NCBI GenBank assembly: GCA_041390125.1
Contig: JAWKQN010000010.1
Coordinates: 124,001-188,000 of the forward strand
Reading direction: 5' to 3'
Source: Gemmatimonadota bacterium
GTDB lineage: Bacteria > Gemmatimonadota > Gemmatimonadetes > Longimicrobiales > Gaopeijiaceae
Length of the DNA: 64,000 bases
Shown here: piece after piece, positions 1-7,038 of the stretch
Layout of the letters: every line of letters starts with the position of its first letter
How positions within the stretch are numbered: position 1 is the stretch's first letter
The notes under the pieces: model-generated
Seen by the model: the letters and a program-made list of their open reading frames with translations, nothing else
Told to the model about the DNA's origin: nothing
Databases searched by the model: none
Program-made: the position numbers and the translations under genes

Positions 1-547
1 GGTTCCCGAAGTCGTCGGCCGCCGGGCGGACCGAGATGTCCGGATCCGACGCACCCGTGTCGGGGTCGCCCTGGCTCGGGGCCTGGTCGTCACCCAGCCC
101 GGGCTCCTGGTTCTCTTCCGTCCCCGCGTCCCACAGCATGATCTGCGAGGTCACCACACCGTCGACCGGGTCGCCATTGGCATCGTAGAGCGGGATGCCG
201 TCCTCGTCCGGCGCGAAGAAGAAGTCGTTGGACGGGATGAACATGGTGGCGAAGGAGAAGTGCGCGCCCGGCGGGGCCGTCAGATCGACTTCATAGGCGT
301 CGCCGGGAAGCAGGGCGGCGGGTGCAGAAGCGCCGACGGGGGTGTCGAACGACCCCGACTTCAGCACTTCGTGCATCTCGCCCACGTTCTCGATCCGGAG
401 CGTGAACGCGGCCTCGGTAGGCTCGCCGGGCTCAAGGCCGTTGTCGTCGTCGTCGCACGCGGAGAGCGTGGCGCCGGTGGACACGAACGCCACTGCGGCC
501 AGCATGCGAAATGCGCTCCGCACCGTGTCGGTCGCGGAATGGGACAT
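1..547 (-). CDS. Spondin-domain lipoprotein (C-terminus cut by window start)
   Basis: The reading frame starts at the ATG whose complement lies at 545-547 and is still open at base 1, so the C-terminus is missing. The first about 30 residues form a lipoprotein signal peptide ending in LSAC (lipid-attached Cys31), followed by an acidic DDDDN linker, so the mature protein should be anchored outside the inner membrane. Residues about 47-180 (FTLRIENVGEMH, PPGAHFSFATMFIPSNDFF, GVVTSQIMLWDAGTE) match the pattern of bacterial Spondin_N proteins, a beta-sandwich of unknown bacterial role. A GAGGAA ribosome-binding site precedes the ATG. The next gene is divergent, leaving 288 bases (548-835) that must hold both promoters; I could not pick out convincing -35/-10 boxes there. 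Family assignment is by recall of the motif pattern. Confidence 0.8.
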   Translation of the reverse strand, partial: MSHSATDTVRSAFRMLAAVAFVSTGATLSACDDDDNGLEPGEPTEAAFTLRIENVGEMHEVLKSGSFDTPVGASAPAALLPGDAYEVDLTAPPGAHFSFATMFIPSNDFFFAPDEDGIPLYDANGDPVDGVVTSQIMLWDAGTEENQEPGLGDDQAPSQGDPDTGASDPDISVRPAADDFGN

Positions 548-835
548 ACGTGGTTCCTCGTTCTCGGGTGTTCAGGAACCTCTATGCATCCCGCAAGCCT
601 CGCTCCGTCGCACCGCCAAGGGACGGATCCCGCGCCCACGCTGCGCTTCCGGCTGCTGGGGCCTCTCGGGGCGAGAGCCGCTCCGTGCGCGGATCGTGTT
701 TCATGGTCCGGGCCGTGAACGAAGGCGCAACGGGTGAGCAACGATTGCGTAGCCCTCAGCCCCGCAGCGCGAGCGGGCCTGTCGGAGAGGCGCGCCGGGC
801 AGCATTCTGCGCAGTGGACCCCAGAGGAGACCGCC

Positions 836-1849
836 GTGCCCAACCGACCCCACCCGTCCGCGCTCGCCACCGTTCTCGTTCTCACGAGCGTTGCTCCCGC
901 CGTCGCGCAGACCGCGCGCTTCGAGCCGGGGCCGCCCTCCACGCTGTCCTGGCTCAAGGGGAACACGCACACGCACACGCTGGAGAGCGACGGCGACTCA
1001 CCTCCGGAGTACGTGGCCGGCTGGTACAAGGAGCACGGATACGACTTCCTGGTCCTCTCCGACCACAACGTCTTCACGGATCCGGCCACCCTGGCCCATC
1101 TGGTCGACTCCACCTTCCTGCTGATCCCCGGGGAGGAGGTGACGTCGAGCTTCGAACGGGCGCCCGTGCACGTGAACGGCCTGGGCCTTCCCGGGCTGGT
1201 GGAGCCGCGCAGCGCGGAGAGCCTGCTGGCGACCGTACAGGCGAACGTGGACGCCATCCGTGAGGTGGAGGGCGTCCCGCACATCAACCACCCCAACTTC
1301 GGCTGGGCCATCCCGCAGGACGTGCTGGCGCAGGTGCGCAACGACAAGCTCCTGGAGATCCACAACGGCCACCCCACCGTGCACAACCATGGTGGGGACG
1401 ACCGTCCCGGTCTGGAGGAGATCTGGGACTACCTGCTCACCGGCGGAAAGCGCATCTACGGGATCGCGGTGGACGATGCCCACCACTTCCAGGGCGAGTT
1501 CGCCGCGGATCGTGCGAATCCGGGACGGGCCTGGGTGGTGGTGCGGGCCTCCCGGCTCGATGCGCGCGAGATCCTGGAGAACCTGGAGAAGGGCTGGTTC
1601 TACGCGTCGACCGGGCCGGAGCTCGAGACGGTGGAGGTCGAGCCCACCCGTATCCGCATCCGCATCCGCCCCCAGGGAGACTTCAGATACACGACCGTCT
1701 TCGTGGGTGCGGGCGGAACGGAGCTCGCGCGTGTGGGCGGACTGGATGCGTCCTACGCGCTGCGCGGAGACGAGGGCTACGTGCGCGCCCGCGTCGTCGA
1801 CTCCGGCGGGCGGCGGGCGTGGATCCAACCCGTGTGGGTGACGCGCTGA
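836..1849 (+). CDS. Secreted PHP-domain phosphoesterase-like protein
   Basis: About 337 residues from a GTG start, chosen because AGAGGAGA lies just upstream and because it gives a clean signal peptide ending AVAQ (residues 22-25); the frame is open further upstream but that part looks non-coding. The mature protein begins with a PHP-type metal site: HTHT at residues 45-48, LSDHN at 74-78, then PGEEVT, HINHPNF, EIHNGHP and VDDAHH, the usual scattered His/Asp ligands of PHP hydrolases. Substrate is unknown; family members cleave phosphoesters or, in secreted forms, are often uncharacterised. Export to the periplasm is inferred from the signal peptide. It is a single-gene unit ending at a strong hairpin. 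Confidence 0.85.
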   Translation: MPNRPHPSALATVLVLTSVAPAVAQTARFEPGPPSTLSWLKGNTHTHTLESDGDSPPEYVAGWYKEHGYDFLVLSDHNVFTDPATLAHLVDSTFLLIPGEEVTSSFERAPVHVNGLGLPGLVEPRSAESLLATVQANVDAIREVEGVPHINHPNFGWAIPQDVLAQVRNDKLLEIHNGHPTVHNHGGDDRPGLEEIWDYLLTGGKRIYGIAVDDAHHFQGEFAADRANPGRAWVVVRASRLDAREILENLEKGWFYASTGPELETVEVEPTRIRIRIRPQGDFRYTTVFVGAGGTELARVGGLDASYALRGDEGYVRARVVDSGGRRAWIQPVWVTR

Positions 1850-1868
1850 GCCGCAGCGGCGGATCTGC

Positions 1869-1899
1869 GACGGGCCCGGCCGTCTCGGCCGGGCCCGTC
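1869..1899 (+). terminator. Hairpin after the PHP gene
   Basis: A perfect 14-bp GC-rich stem with a TCT loop starts 19 bases after the PHP-gene stop and lies before the converging metalloprotease gene. There is no T-run, so it may work in both directions or with help from Rho; the terminator role is inferred. Confidence 0.65.
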
Positions 1900-1913
1900 C
1901 CGTGCGCTACGAC

Positions 1914-1953
1914 GTCAGGTGATCAACCCGGACCCCAGGCGATCAACCCGGAC
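1914..1953. repeat. Two-copy 20-bp tandem repeat at the metalloprotease stop codon
   Basis: Bases 1914-1933 and 1934-1953 are near-identical 20-mers that share the exact 13-mer GATCAACCCGGAC. The second copy supplies the last codons of the metalloprotease (stop at 1943-1945); the first is a duplicate just past the stop. It looks like a slippage duplication. Confidence 0.7.
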
Positions 1954-4522
1954 TGCGCGTGCTGCCGCCGCCTCCGATCGGGTCGCCCGCGGGCATCTGG
2001 AGCGCCGGCCCGGGAATGGTGGATTCCGCGCGCGTCTCCCAGCGACGGATGTCGGCCGCCACCAGCCGCGCGTGTGGTGACGCGTTCATCTGGCCCTCGA
2101 TGCGGTCCGCCAATCGGTCCAGGCGGTCGGCGAGGATGGCCCGGACCTCGGCGGGATTCCCCTCCAGGCTGGCCTGGCGCATCATCTGATCGACCACGGT
2201 GCGCTGGATGATGTTCTGCACCTTCTGCCGGTACTCGCTGCGCTGGGCGGTCACACCCCAGGTGGCTTCGATGAGGCGATCGGACACCTCCTCCAGGTCC
2301 GGATAGTCCCCGTCCAGGCTGCCGTACACCACGATGCGGGCCAGCCGCGCCGGATGCAGGATCTCTCCCACCGCGAACGCCGCCGCGGCCTCCGCAGCGC
2401 CCAGCGGATCGAAGAGCAGCTCCGTATGGCCGGGGAAGTCCTCGCCTTCGTCGAACCGGTCCGCCAGCGGTGGCATCATGGCCACGATGTCCTCGGACAG
2501 CGCCAGGAAGTCCGGTGTCAACGTGCCCAGGATGGTCTCGAGCGCATCCCGCTGCTCTGCGCCCGGCACGATGGTCAGGGGCACCTGCCCGTCGCCCTTC
2601 AGCGCATAGCGGTAGTCGGCTCCGCCGAGGCTCTGCGCCGCGGAGCGCATCTGGAAGCGATGGTGCATGTAGAGCGGCAGCAGCACGTACTCCAGGTCGG
2701 AGATGGGCTGCCCCGGGCGGATCATGTCGGTACCGAACTTCTCCAGCCCGATCTGCCGTACGCGGATCTCGAGCTTGAGGTGGTCCACCAGGTTCGAGCC
2801 GTTGTCCCAGACGCTGGCGTACTGGTGTCCGGCACCGATGAAGTTGTTGTTGGTGTGCCCCATGTAGATGAGGCCCCGATCCAGGCTCTCCTGGACGATG
2901 GCGTTCAGGGCCTGGACCTCGTCCGTGCCCGAAGGGAACTGACGATAGAGCCAGTTGACGGAGATCTTGTCGTACTCACCGATCCGCCGCAGATAGGCCT
3001 CGGAGAGGTCGATGTCGCCATTCGCGTCGATCTGCGCGTACGGCGCCGGATAGTCCATCACGCTCTCACGGCCGTAGGAGCTGGCCATGTAGTTGTGCGG
3101 GAATCCCAGGGTGTGGCCCACCTCGTGGGCGGAAAGCTGCCGCACGCGCGCCAACGCCATCTCCACCGCTTCGCTGTTCGGCGCCACCTGCGCCAGGTAC
3201 TCGAAGTCGGGCGCATCGGAGAGGTTGCAGGAGTCCCAGTAGGGCCGGTCGGCTCCGGTGTCCCAGGCCGCATCCAGCCATCCCTGCCCGTCGGCGGACG
3301 AGATGCCGCCGGGGAACGGGGGTACCATGCCCTGCGCGTGCAGATAGTCCTGACGAAGCCGCAGGCTGCCCAGGTTGACGACGCCACGCAGGATCTCGCC
3401 CGAGCGCGGATCGACCACGGAGTTCCCGTACGAGTAGCCGCGCGTCCTGCGATGGGTCCAGTGGATGATGTTGTAGCGGATATCCTGGGGATCCACACCG
3501 TCGGGGAGGACCTCGACCCGGAAGCCGTCGATGAAGCCCGCGGCCTCGAACGCATCGTTCCACCAGCTCGCGCCCTCGATCAACGCGCTGCGGATGGGTT
3601 CGGGCGTTCCGGGGTCCACGTAGTAGATGATGGGCTCCACCGGCTCGGACGGCTCCGTCCCCGGGGTACGCCGCTCGAGCCGGTGGCGCGCCACGAAGCG
3701 CAGACGCATGTCCTCGTCGATCGGCGTCGCGTAGTCGTAGATGGTGGGGCCGTTGACCCCGATGCGCGGATCCGCGGTCCGGGTGACCCAGGGCTGCTCC
3801 GGAAGCCGGATGAACGAGTGATGCTGCCGCAGCGTGACGGCCTCGCCGGACGCGGCCACACCGCGCACGAGGCCCCCGGGCTCGCTGGAGGTGAAGGTGA
3901 GCGTCGCCTCCACCTCGGTGTTGTCCGGATAGGACTTCGTGGCCGGCAGGTGCAGCGCGCTGCGCGTGCGATCCAGCTGGAACCGCCCCTGACCGCGTTG
4001 CGCCAGCGTCTCGATCACGCCCCGGGCGTCGCGCAGGAAGAAGTCCGTCGCATCCACGAGGATCCGCCCGCCCGTCTGTGCCACGATGTCGAAGCCCCAG
4101 TGCACGGAGGGCGCGAACGCGTCGCGCACGGCCTGGACCTCGACGGGATTGTCACTGCGGGCCTGATAGCGGTAGTTGGGCTCCATCAGCAGCACGCGCG
4201 GGCCCACCCGCTTGGCTTCGAGCACGTGGGTGTCCGCCAACTGCCCGCGGTCGATCCCCACCGGGTTGGACCCCAGCCCCGAGCCCATGGAGATCTGGTA
4301 CAGGAACTCGGTGTCGAGCTCCGGGATCTCCCAGTAGAGCGTGCCGGTGTCGGCGTGCCAGTAGAGGGTGAAGAAGCCCCGCATCGCCTCCGCGCCGCGG
4401 GTCCTCTCCTCGATGCTGGGGATGACCCCCGCCTCCTGGGCGCTCAGCGGGTGCGCGGACCACAGGGACAGCGTGGCGATCCAGAGCGGCAGGGCCCGGG
4501 ATCTCCGTCCAGACGACCTCAT
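1943..4522 (-). CDS. Secreted zinc metalloprotease (DUF5117/DUF4953 type)
   Basis: About 859 residues. The start is the ATG at 4522, giving a signal peptide that ends PLSAQ; the frame stays open upstream but that region belongs to the next gene. The central catalytic motif HEVGHTLGFPHNY (residues 466-478) is a metzincin-type zinc site with three His ligands and catalytic Glu467, followed by a Met-turn-like SVMDYP. The N-terminal part (ERTRGAEAMRGFFTLYW, TLYWEIPELDTEFLYQ) fits DUF5117, and the region after the active site fits the DUF4953 met-zincin module; these large secreted peptidases are common in Gemmatimonadota and Bacteroidota. Likely role: degradation of extracellular or periplasmic protein, substrate unknown. 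It lies 31 bases after the co-directional coiled-coil gene. The stop codon lies inside a small tandem repeat. Confidence 0.88.
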   Translation of the reverse strand: MRSSGRRSRALPLWIATLSLWSAHPLSAQEAGVIPSIEERTRGAEAMRGFFTLYWHADTGTLYWEIPELDTEFLYQISMGSGLGSNPVGIDRGQLADTHVLEAKRVGPRVLLMEPNYRYQARSDNPVEVQAVRDAFAPSVHWGFDIVAQTGGRILVDATDFFLRDARGVIETLAQRGQGRFQLDRTRSALHLPATKSYPDNTEVEATLTFTSSEPGGLVRGVAASGEAVTLRQHHSFIRLPEQPWVTRTADPRIGVNGPTIYDYATPIDEDMRLRFVARHRLERRTPGTEPSEPVEPIIYYVDPGTPEPIRSALIEGASWWNDAFEAAGFIDGFRVEVLPDGVDPQDIRYNIIHWTHRRTRGYSYGNSVVDPRSGEILRGVVNLGSLRLRQDYLHAQGMVPPFPGGISSADGQGWLDAAWDTGADRPYWDSCNLSDAPDFEYLAQVAPNSEAVEMALARVRQLSAHEVGHTLGFPHNYMASSYGRESVMDYPAPYAQIDANGDIDLSEAYLRRIGEYDKISVNWLYRQFPSGTDEVQALNAIVQESLDRGLIYMGHTNNNFIGAGHQYASVWDNGSNLVDHLKLEIRVRQIGLEKFGTDMIRPGQPISDLEYVLLPLYMHHRFQMRSAAQSLGGADYRYALKGDGQVPLTIVPGAEQRDALETILGTLTPDFLALSEDIVAMMPPLADRFDEGEDFPGHTELLFDPLGAAEAAAAFAVGEILHPARLARIVVYGSLDGDYPDLEEVSDRLIEATWGVTAQRSEYRQKVQNIIQRTVVDQMMRQASLEGNPAEVRAILADRLDRLADRIEGQMNASPHARLVAADIRRWETRAESTIPGPALQMPAGDPIGGGGSTRSPG

Positions 4523-4553
4523 CGTGCTCTCCTCACCCGGCGCGGCCGGGGTG

Positions 4554-5141
4554 TCAGGGTTCCAACGTGTCGGTGCCCGCGTCCATGGCCTGGGTCCGTT
4601 CCAGGGTGGCAGCGTGCTCCCGTAGATCCTCCAGCTCGCGCAGGGCACTGCGCCCGTGCTCCACGCGCTCGGCCAGGGCCTCGATCTCGGCGTGCAGCCG
4701 CAAGGACCGGGACTCCAGCTCCTGGAGCGCCGGCGGCTTGAGCTCCAGCTGCTCCCTGCGCCGCCGCCACCAGCGCCCATCCTGGACCAGCTTGTCCCAC
4801 TCGTCCGCCAGGTCGCCCATGACCGAGCCGAAGTGGTCCTGGAGCGACCGGCCGCAGGTGGGGCAGGGTGCGCCTGCGCCGACCACCTCCAGGGCCTCGA
4901 TCTTGGCCTTCAGCTCGCGGGCGCGCGAGCGGTAGGCCTGGAGCTTGGTCTCGGCGTCCTGGCGCTCGCGCAGCCACTCCATGGTGCGCACCTCGAGGTC
5001 TCCGGTCACCTCGGCGGAATCCGCCCGCAGCTGCATCAGCTCCGCCTCCAGGTCGCGCAGACGCTGGGGCGCCTGCGCCAGCTTCTGGATGCGTCCGCGG
5101 ATCCTCTCGAGCTGCTGGACGGTATCGTCGGCTCGACGCAC
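4554..5141 (-). CDS. Rad50-hook-like coiled-coil protein with CPTC zinc motif
   Basis: A 195-residue protein from a GTG start; upstream codons remain open but have no coiled-coil character and overlap the divergent lipoprotein gene. Residues 8-88 and 105-185 are two heptad-rich helical arms (LERIRGRIQKLAQ, LEAELMQLRA; LRLHAEIEALAERV) flanking a single CPTC at 93-96. That is the layout of the apex of Rad50/SbcC coiled coils, where two CxxC hooks share one zinc to dimerise. There are no Walker A/B ATPase heads and no signal peptide or membrane segment, so it is probably a cytoplasmic dimeric coiled coil. Function unknown. It is co-directional with the metalloprotease gene and only 41 bases from the divergent lipoprotein gene. 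The start is uncertain. Confidence 0.75.
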   Translation of the reverse strand: MRRADDTVQQLERIRGRIQKLAQAPQRLRDLEAELMQLRADSAEVTGDLEVRTMEWLRERQDAETKLQAYRSRARELKAKIEALEVVGAGAPCPTCGRSLQDHFGSVMGDLADEWDKLVQDGRWWRRRREQLELKPPALQELESRSLRLHAEIEALAERVEHGRSALRELEDLREHAATLERTQAMDAGTDTLEP

Positions 5142-5182
5142 GACCTTGCAGGGCCTGGAGCCCGCCCTACCTTCGAGCTCGG

Positions 5183-6205
5183 ATGAGACGGCACACGACC
5201 GGAAGACGCCTGCGCGCCGGAATGGCAGGGGCGCTGATGATAGGCGGGCTCGCGGGCTGCGACAACGTGGCCTGGGGGGGCGCGGAGTTCGAGTGGCGCC
5301 CTCCACCGCCGAAGGAGGTCGTCGAGCCGGAGGTGACGGAGGCGCCCGAGGAGGTCCAGGTCCCCCTTCCGGAGCAGCCCGTGGTCTTCCTGGTCCGGCG
5401 AGCGGGCGGCACCTGGCAGGCCGAGCCCATCGGGGAGGTGGCGGGCGACGCGCTGACGCCCCTCCCGACCGAGGCGAGCACGCCGGGCTTCACCGCCCGC
5501 TACGTCCGCGAGCGGCTGGTCGAGGGGCGGGAGTTCACGCTCTTCCAGGGCAGCACCCGCGTCGGCCGCTTCATCGCCGGGAACGAGGTGCGGCCGGACT
5601 CCATGTACTGCCAGCCGCGCCCGTCCGTGTCGGGCCTCGTGGAGCTGATCCCCGAAGTGGCCGGTCGCAGCACCTTCCTCGCCTTGCCGAGCGAGCACGC
5701 GAGCCATCTGGGCCGTGGAAGCCTGCCGCAGGACGAGGTGACCCGCGGGCTGGGGATCACCTCCTATCGCCTGGTCGAGGACCTGCTCAACGCCCGCAAC
5801 TACCGCTGGCCTCCCGACATCGCCGGCGCGCGCGCCGATGTGCAGGCGCTCACCACGTCGCGCTCGGAGCAGCCCCTCGTCGCCAGCACCTACCTCTACC
5901 GGGACGCCATCTCCGTGGGACCGGCCCCGGAGAACGCCTACTCGCTGTTCTTCATCGGCGAGAACCAGGGCAACGGCTACGGCACGACGTTCGTGTGGTA
6001 TCGTCCGGTGGACAGCGAGACCAAGGGCGTCCCGCGCTTCCTGACCTGGGGCGATTGGGACGGCGACGGCCAGGACGAGCTGCTCCTGGACGTCTTCGGG
6101 AGCTCGGGCCGCTGGTTGGCCGCGCTCGATCGAGGCGCCCAGGCGCGCGAATGGCAGGTGGCCTTCCAGGATCCCTGCGGGCAGCCGCCGTCCGCGGCGA
6201 ACTGA
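5183..6205 (+). CDS. Lipoprotein of unknown function
   Basis: About 340 residues from an ATG that gives a twin-Arg-free, basic signal peptide with lipobox LAGC (Cys26). A proline/glutamate-rich linker (residues 35-60: PPPPKEVVEPEVTEAPEE) is followed by a mixed alpha/beta domain. Near the C-terminus is WGDWDGDGQDELLLDVFG, an Asp-rich loop of the FG-GAP/VCBS calcium-binding style, suggesting a propeller-like or single EF-type repeat. Probably sits on the outer or inner membrane facing the periplasm. I do not recognise the family. It is monocistronic: the next genes run the other way. Confidence 0.8.
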   Translation: MRRHTTGRRLRAGMAGALMIGGLAGCDNVAWGGAEFEWRPPPPKEVVEPEVTEAPEEVQVPLPEQPVVFLVRRAGGTWQAEPIGEVAGDALTPLPTEASTPGFTARYVRERLVEGREFTLFQGSTRVGRFIAGNEVRPDSMYCQPRPSVSGLVELIPEVAGRSTFLALPSEHASHLGRGSLPQDEVTRGLGITSYRLVEDLLNARNYRWPPDIAGARADVQALTTSRSEQPLVASTYLYRDAISVGPAPENAYSLFFIGENQGNGYGTTFVWYRPVDSETKGVPRFLTWGDWDGDGQDELLLDVFGSSGRWLAALDRGAQAREWQVAFQDPCGQPPSAAN

Positions 6206-6305
6206 GGGTCGCTCCCGCCGCGGCCCGCGCGGTCCCGGCCTCGGAGGCGGCGCCCGCCGCCGTGCGGCCCCACGTCGGACCCGTGCTCCCGCCCGTCCTG
6301 CCCGA

Positions 6306-6587
6306 TCAGGGAGGTCCCATCACCTGACGGAGGTTGGGCACCGCCGCCAGGGAGCGGCGGTCGGCGGGATCCACCGCGAGTGTCACCCCGCGCTGCCCGA
6401 AGACGTAGCGGGCGCCCGTCACGCCTCCCACGGCCGTCAGCGCCGTGGGCCCCACGTACTGGAACCACGCATGTCCCGTGCGGGGTGTCCCGGGTGCGGC
6501 GCTCGGAGCTCCCGAACCCGTGTTCGGCACCCGGCTCCAGCTCCCACCCCCCGCGTTGTTGCTCCGACCCTGCCCGCAGCATGCCAT
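6306..6587 (-). CDS. MACCGQ-type mini-protein of unknown function
   Basis: A 93-residue protein starting MACCGQGR with GGAGG seven bases before the ATG. After a low-complexity Gly/Ser/Pro stretch comes a compact beta-rich domain (WFQYVGPTALTAVGG, GARYVFGQRGVTLAVDP, LAAVPNLRQV). Small proteins with this start and this pattern (short Cys pair, a tyrosine-glycine strand, a VDPxD turn, AVPxL end) occur near structural or phage-like genes as far as I recall, but I cannot name a function. It is last in a three-gene minus-strand cluster after the 726-aa protein and the DUF1360 protein (64 bases after the latter). Confidence 0.65.
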   Translation of the reverse strand: MACCGQGRSNNAGGGSWSRVPNTGSGAPSAAPGTPRTGHAWFQYVGPTALTAVGGVTGARYVFGQRGVTLAVDPADRRSLAAVPNLRQVMGPP

Positions 6588-6651
6588 CCCGGTTCCTCCC
6601 GTTCTGGCGTCCGGCGGCCGGAAGGCCGACCGGACGCGTCCAGGTTCACCA

Positions 6652-6957
6652 TCACTCCTCCACCCAGGTCGCCGACCGCTCGTCCTGTCCCACCACCCGC
6701 TGCACGAGGAGCGCGCCCGCCGACAGCGCCGGCCAGAGCAGGACCCGCTCCCGCAGGTCCGCCCCGATCCACCAACCGACGGGGGCCGACACCCACAGGC
6801 TCACGCACCAGATGCAGCCCAGCAGGTCACCCCAGAACGTCCCCACCGTCCGCGCCCGCAGACGGTCGAAGACGCCCCCCGGCCCCGCCTCGACGCTCAG
6901 CAGATGGCTGACGCGCCACACCACCAGACTGCCCACCACGATGCCGTACAGACCCAT
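6652..6957 (-). CDS. DUF1360 family small membrane protein
   Basis: A 101-residue protein with hydrophobic segments at about 1-20, 40-62 and 70-88. The pattern WRVSHLLSVEAGPGGVFDRLRAR, then GDLLGCIWCVSLWV with a CxxC, is typical of DUF1360, a family found in Bacillus spores and in several phages; its biochemical role is unknown. Two or three membrane helices are likely. It lies between the 726-aa protein gene upstream and the MACCGQ mini-protein downstream, all on the same strand with short gaps, so an operon is likely. Confidence 0.75.
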   Translation of the reverse strand: MGLYGIVVGSLVVWRVSHLLSVEAGPGGVFDRLRARTVGTFWGDLLGCIWCVSLWVSAPVGWWIGADLRERVLLWPALSAGALLVQRVVGQDERSATWVEE

Positions 6958-6993
6958 CGGCCGGTCCTCCCGGTTGCGTCCCCGACCCGGCGG

Positions 6994-7020
6994 GACGCCG
7001 CGCCCGGCGGGCGCGGCGTC
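6994..7020 (-). terminator. Hairpin after the 726-aa protein gene
   Basis: A stem of 11 bp with a 5-base loop, 18 bases after the stop codon of the large gene. There is no T-run. It may reduce rather than stop transcription into the DUF1360 gene, which starts 37 bases further on. Confidence 0.55.
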
Positions 7021-7038
7021 TCGCGGTCCTCCGTCCCG

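Noticed and set aside
1921..1953. Direct repeat as a phage or element attachment site
   Set aside because: The two copies are adjacent and nothing mobile lies near; tandem slippage explains them.
2354..4741. Long open frame antisense to the metalloprotease, and similar very long antisense frames at 18740-21091, 27862-31050, 35082-37997, 38889-41777, 43617-46553, 49199-51874 and 56831-59992
   Set aside because: At about 70% GC, stop codons are rare in frames opposite real genes. These translations are low-complexity Arg/Ala/Gly/Pro or leucine-histidine rich with no conserved motif, while the opposite strand encodes clear protein families.
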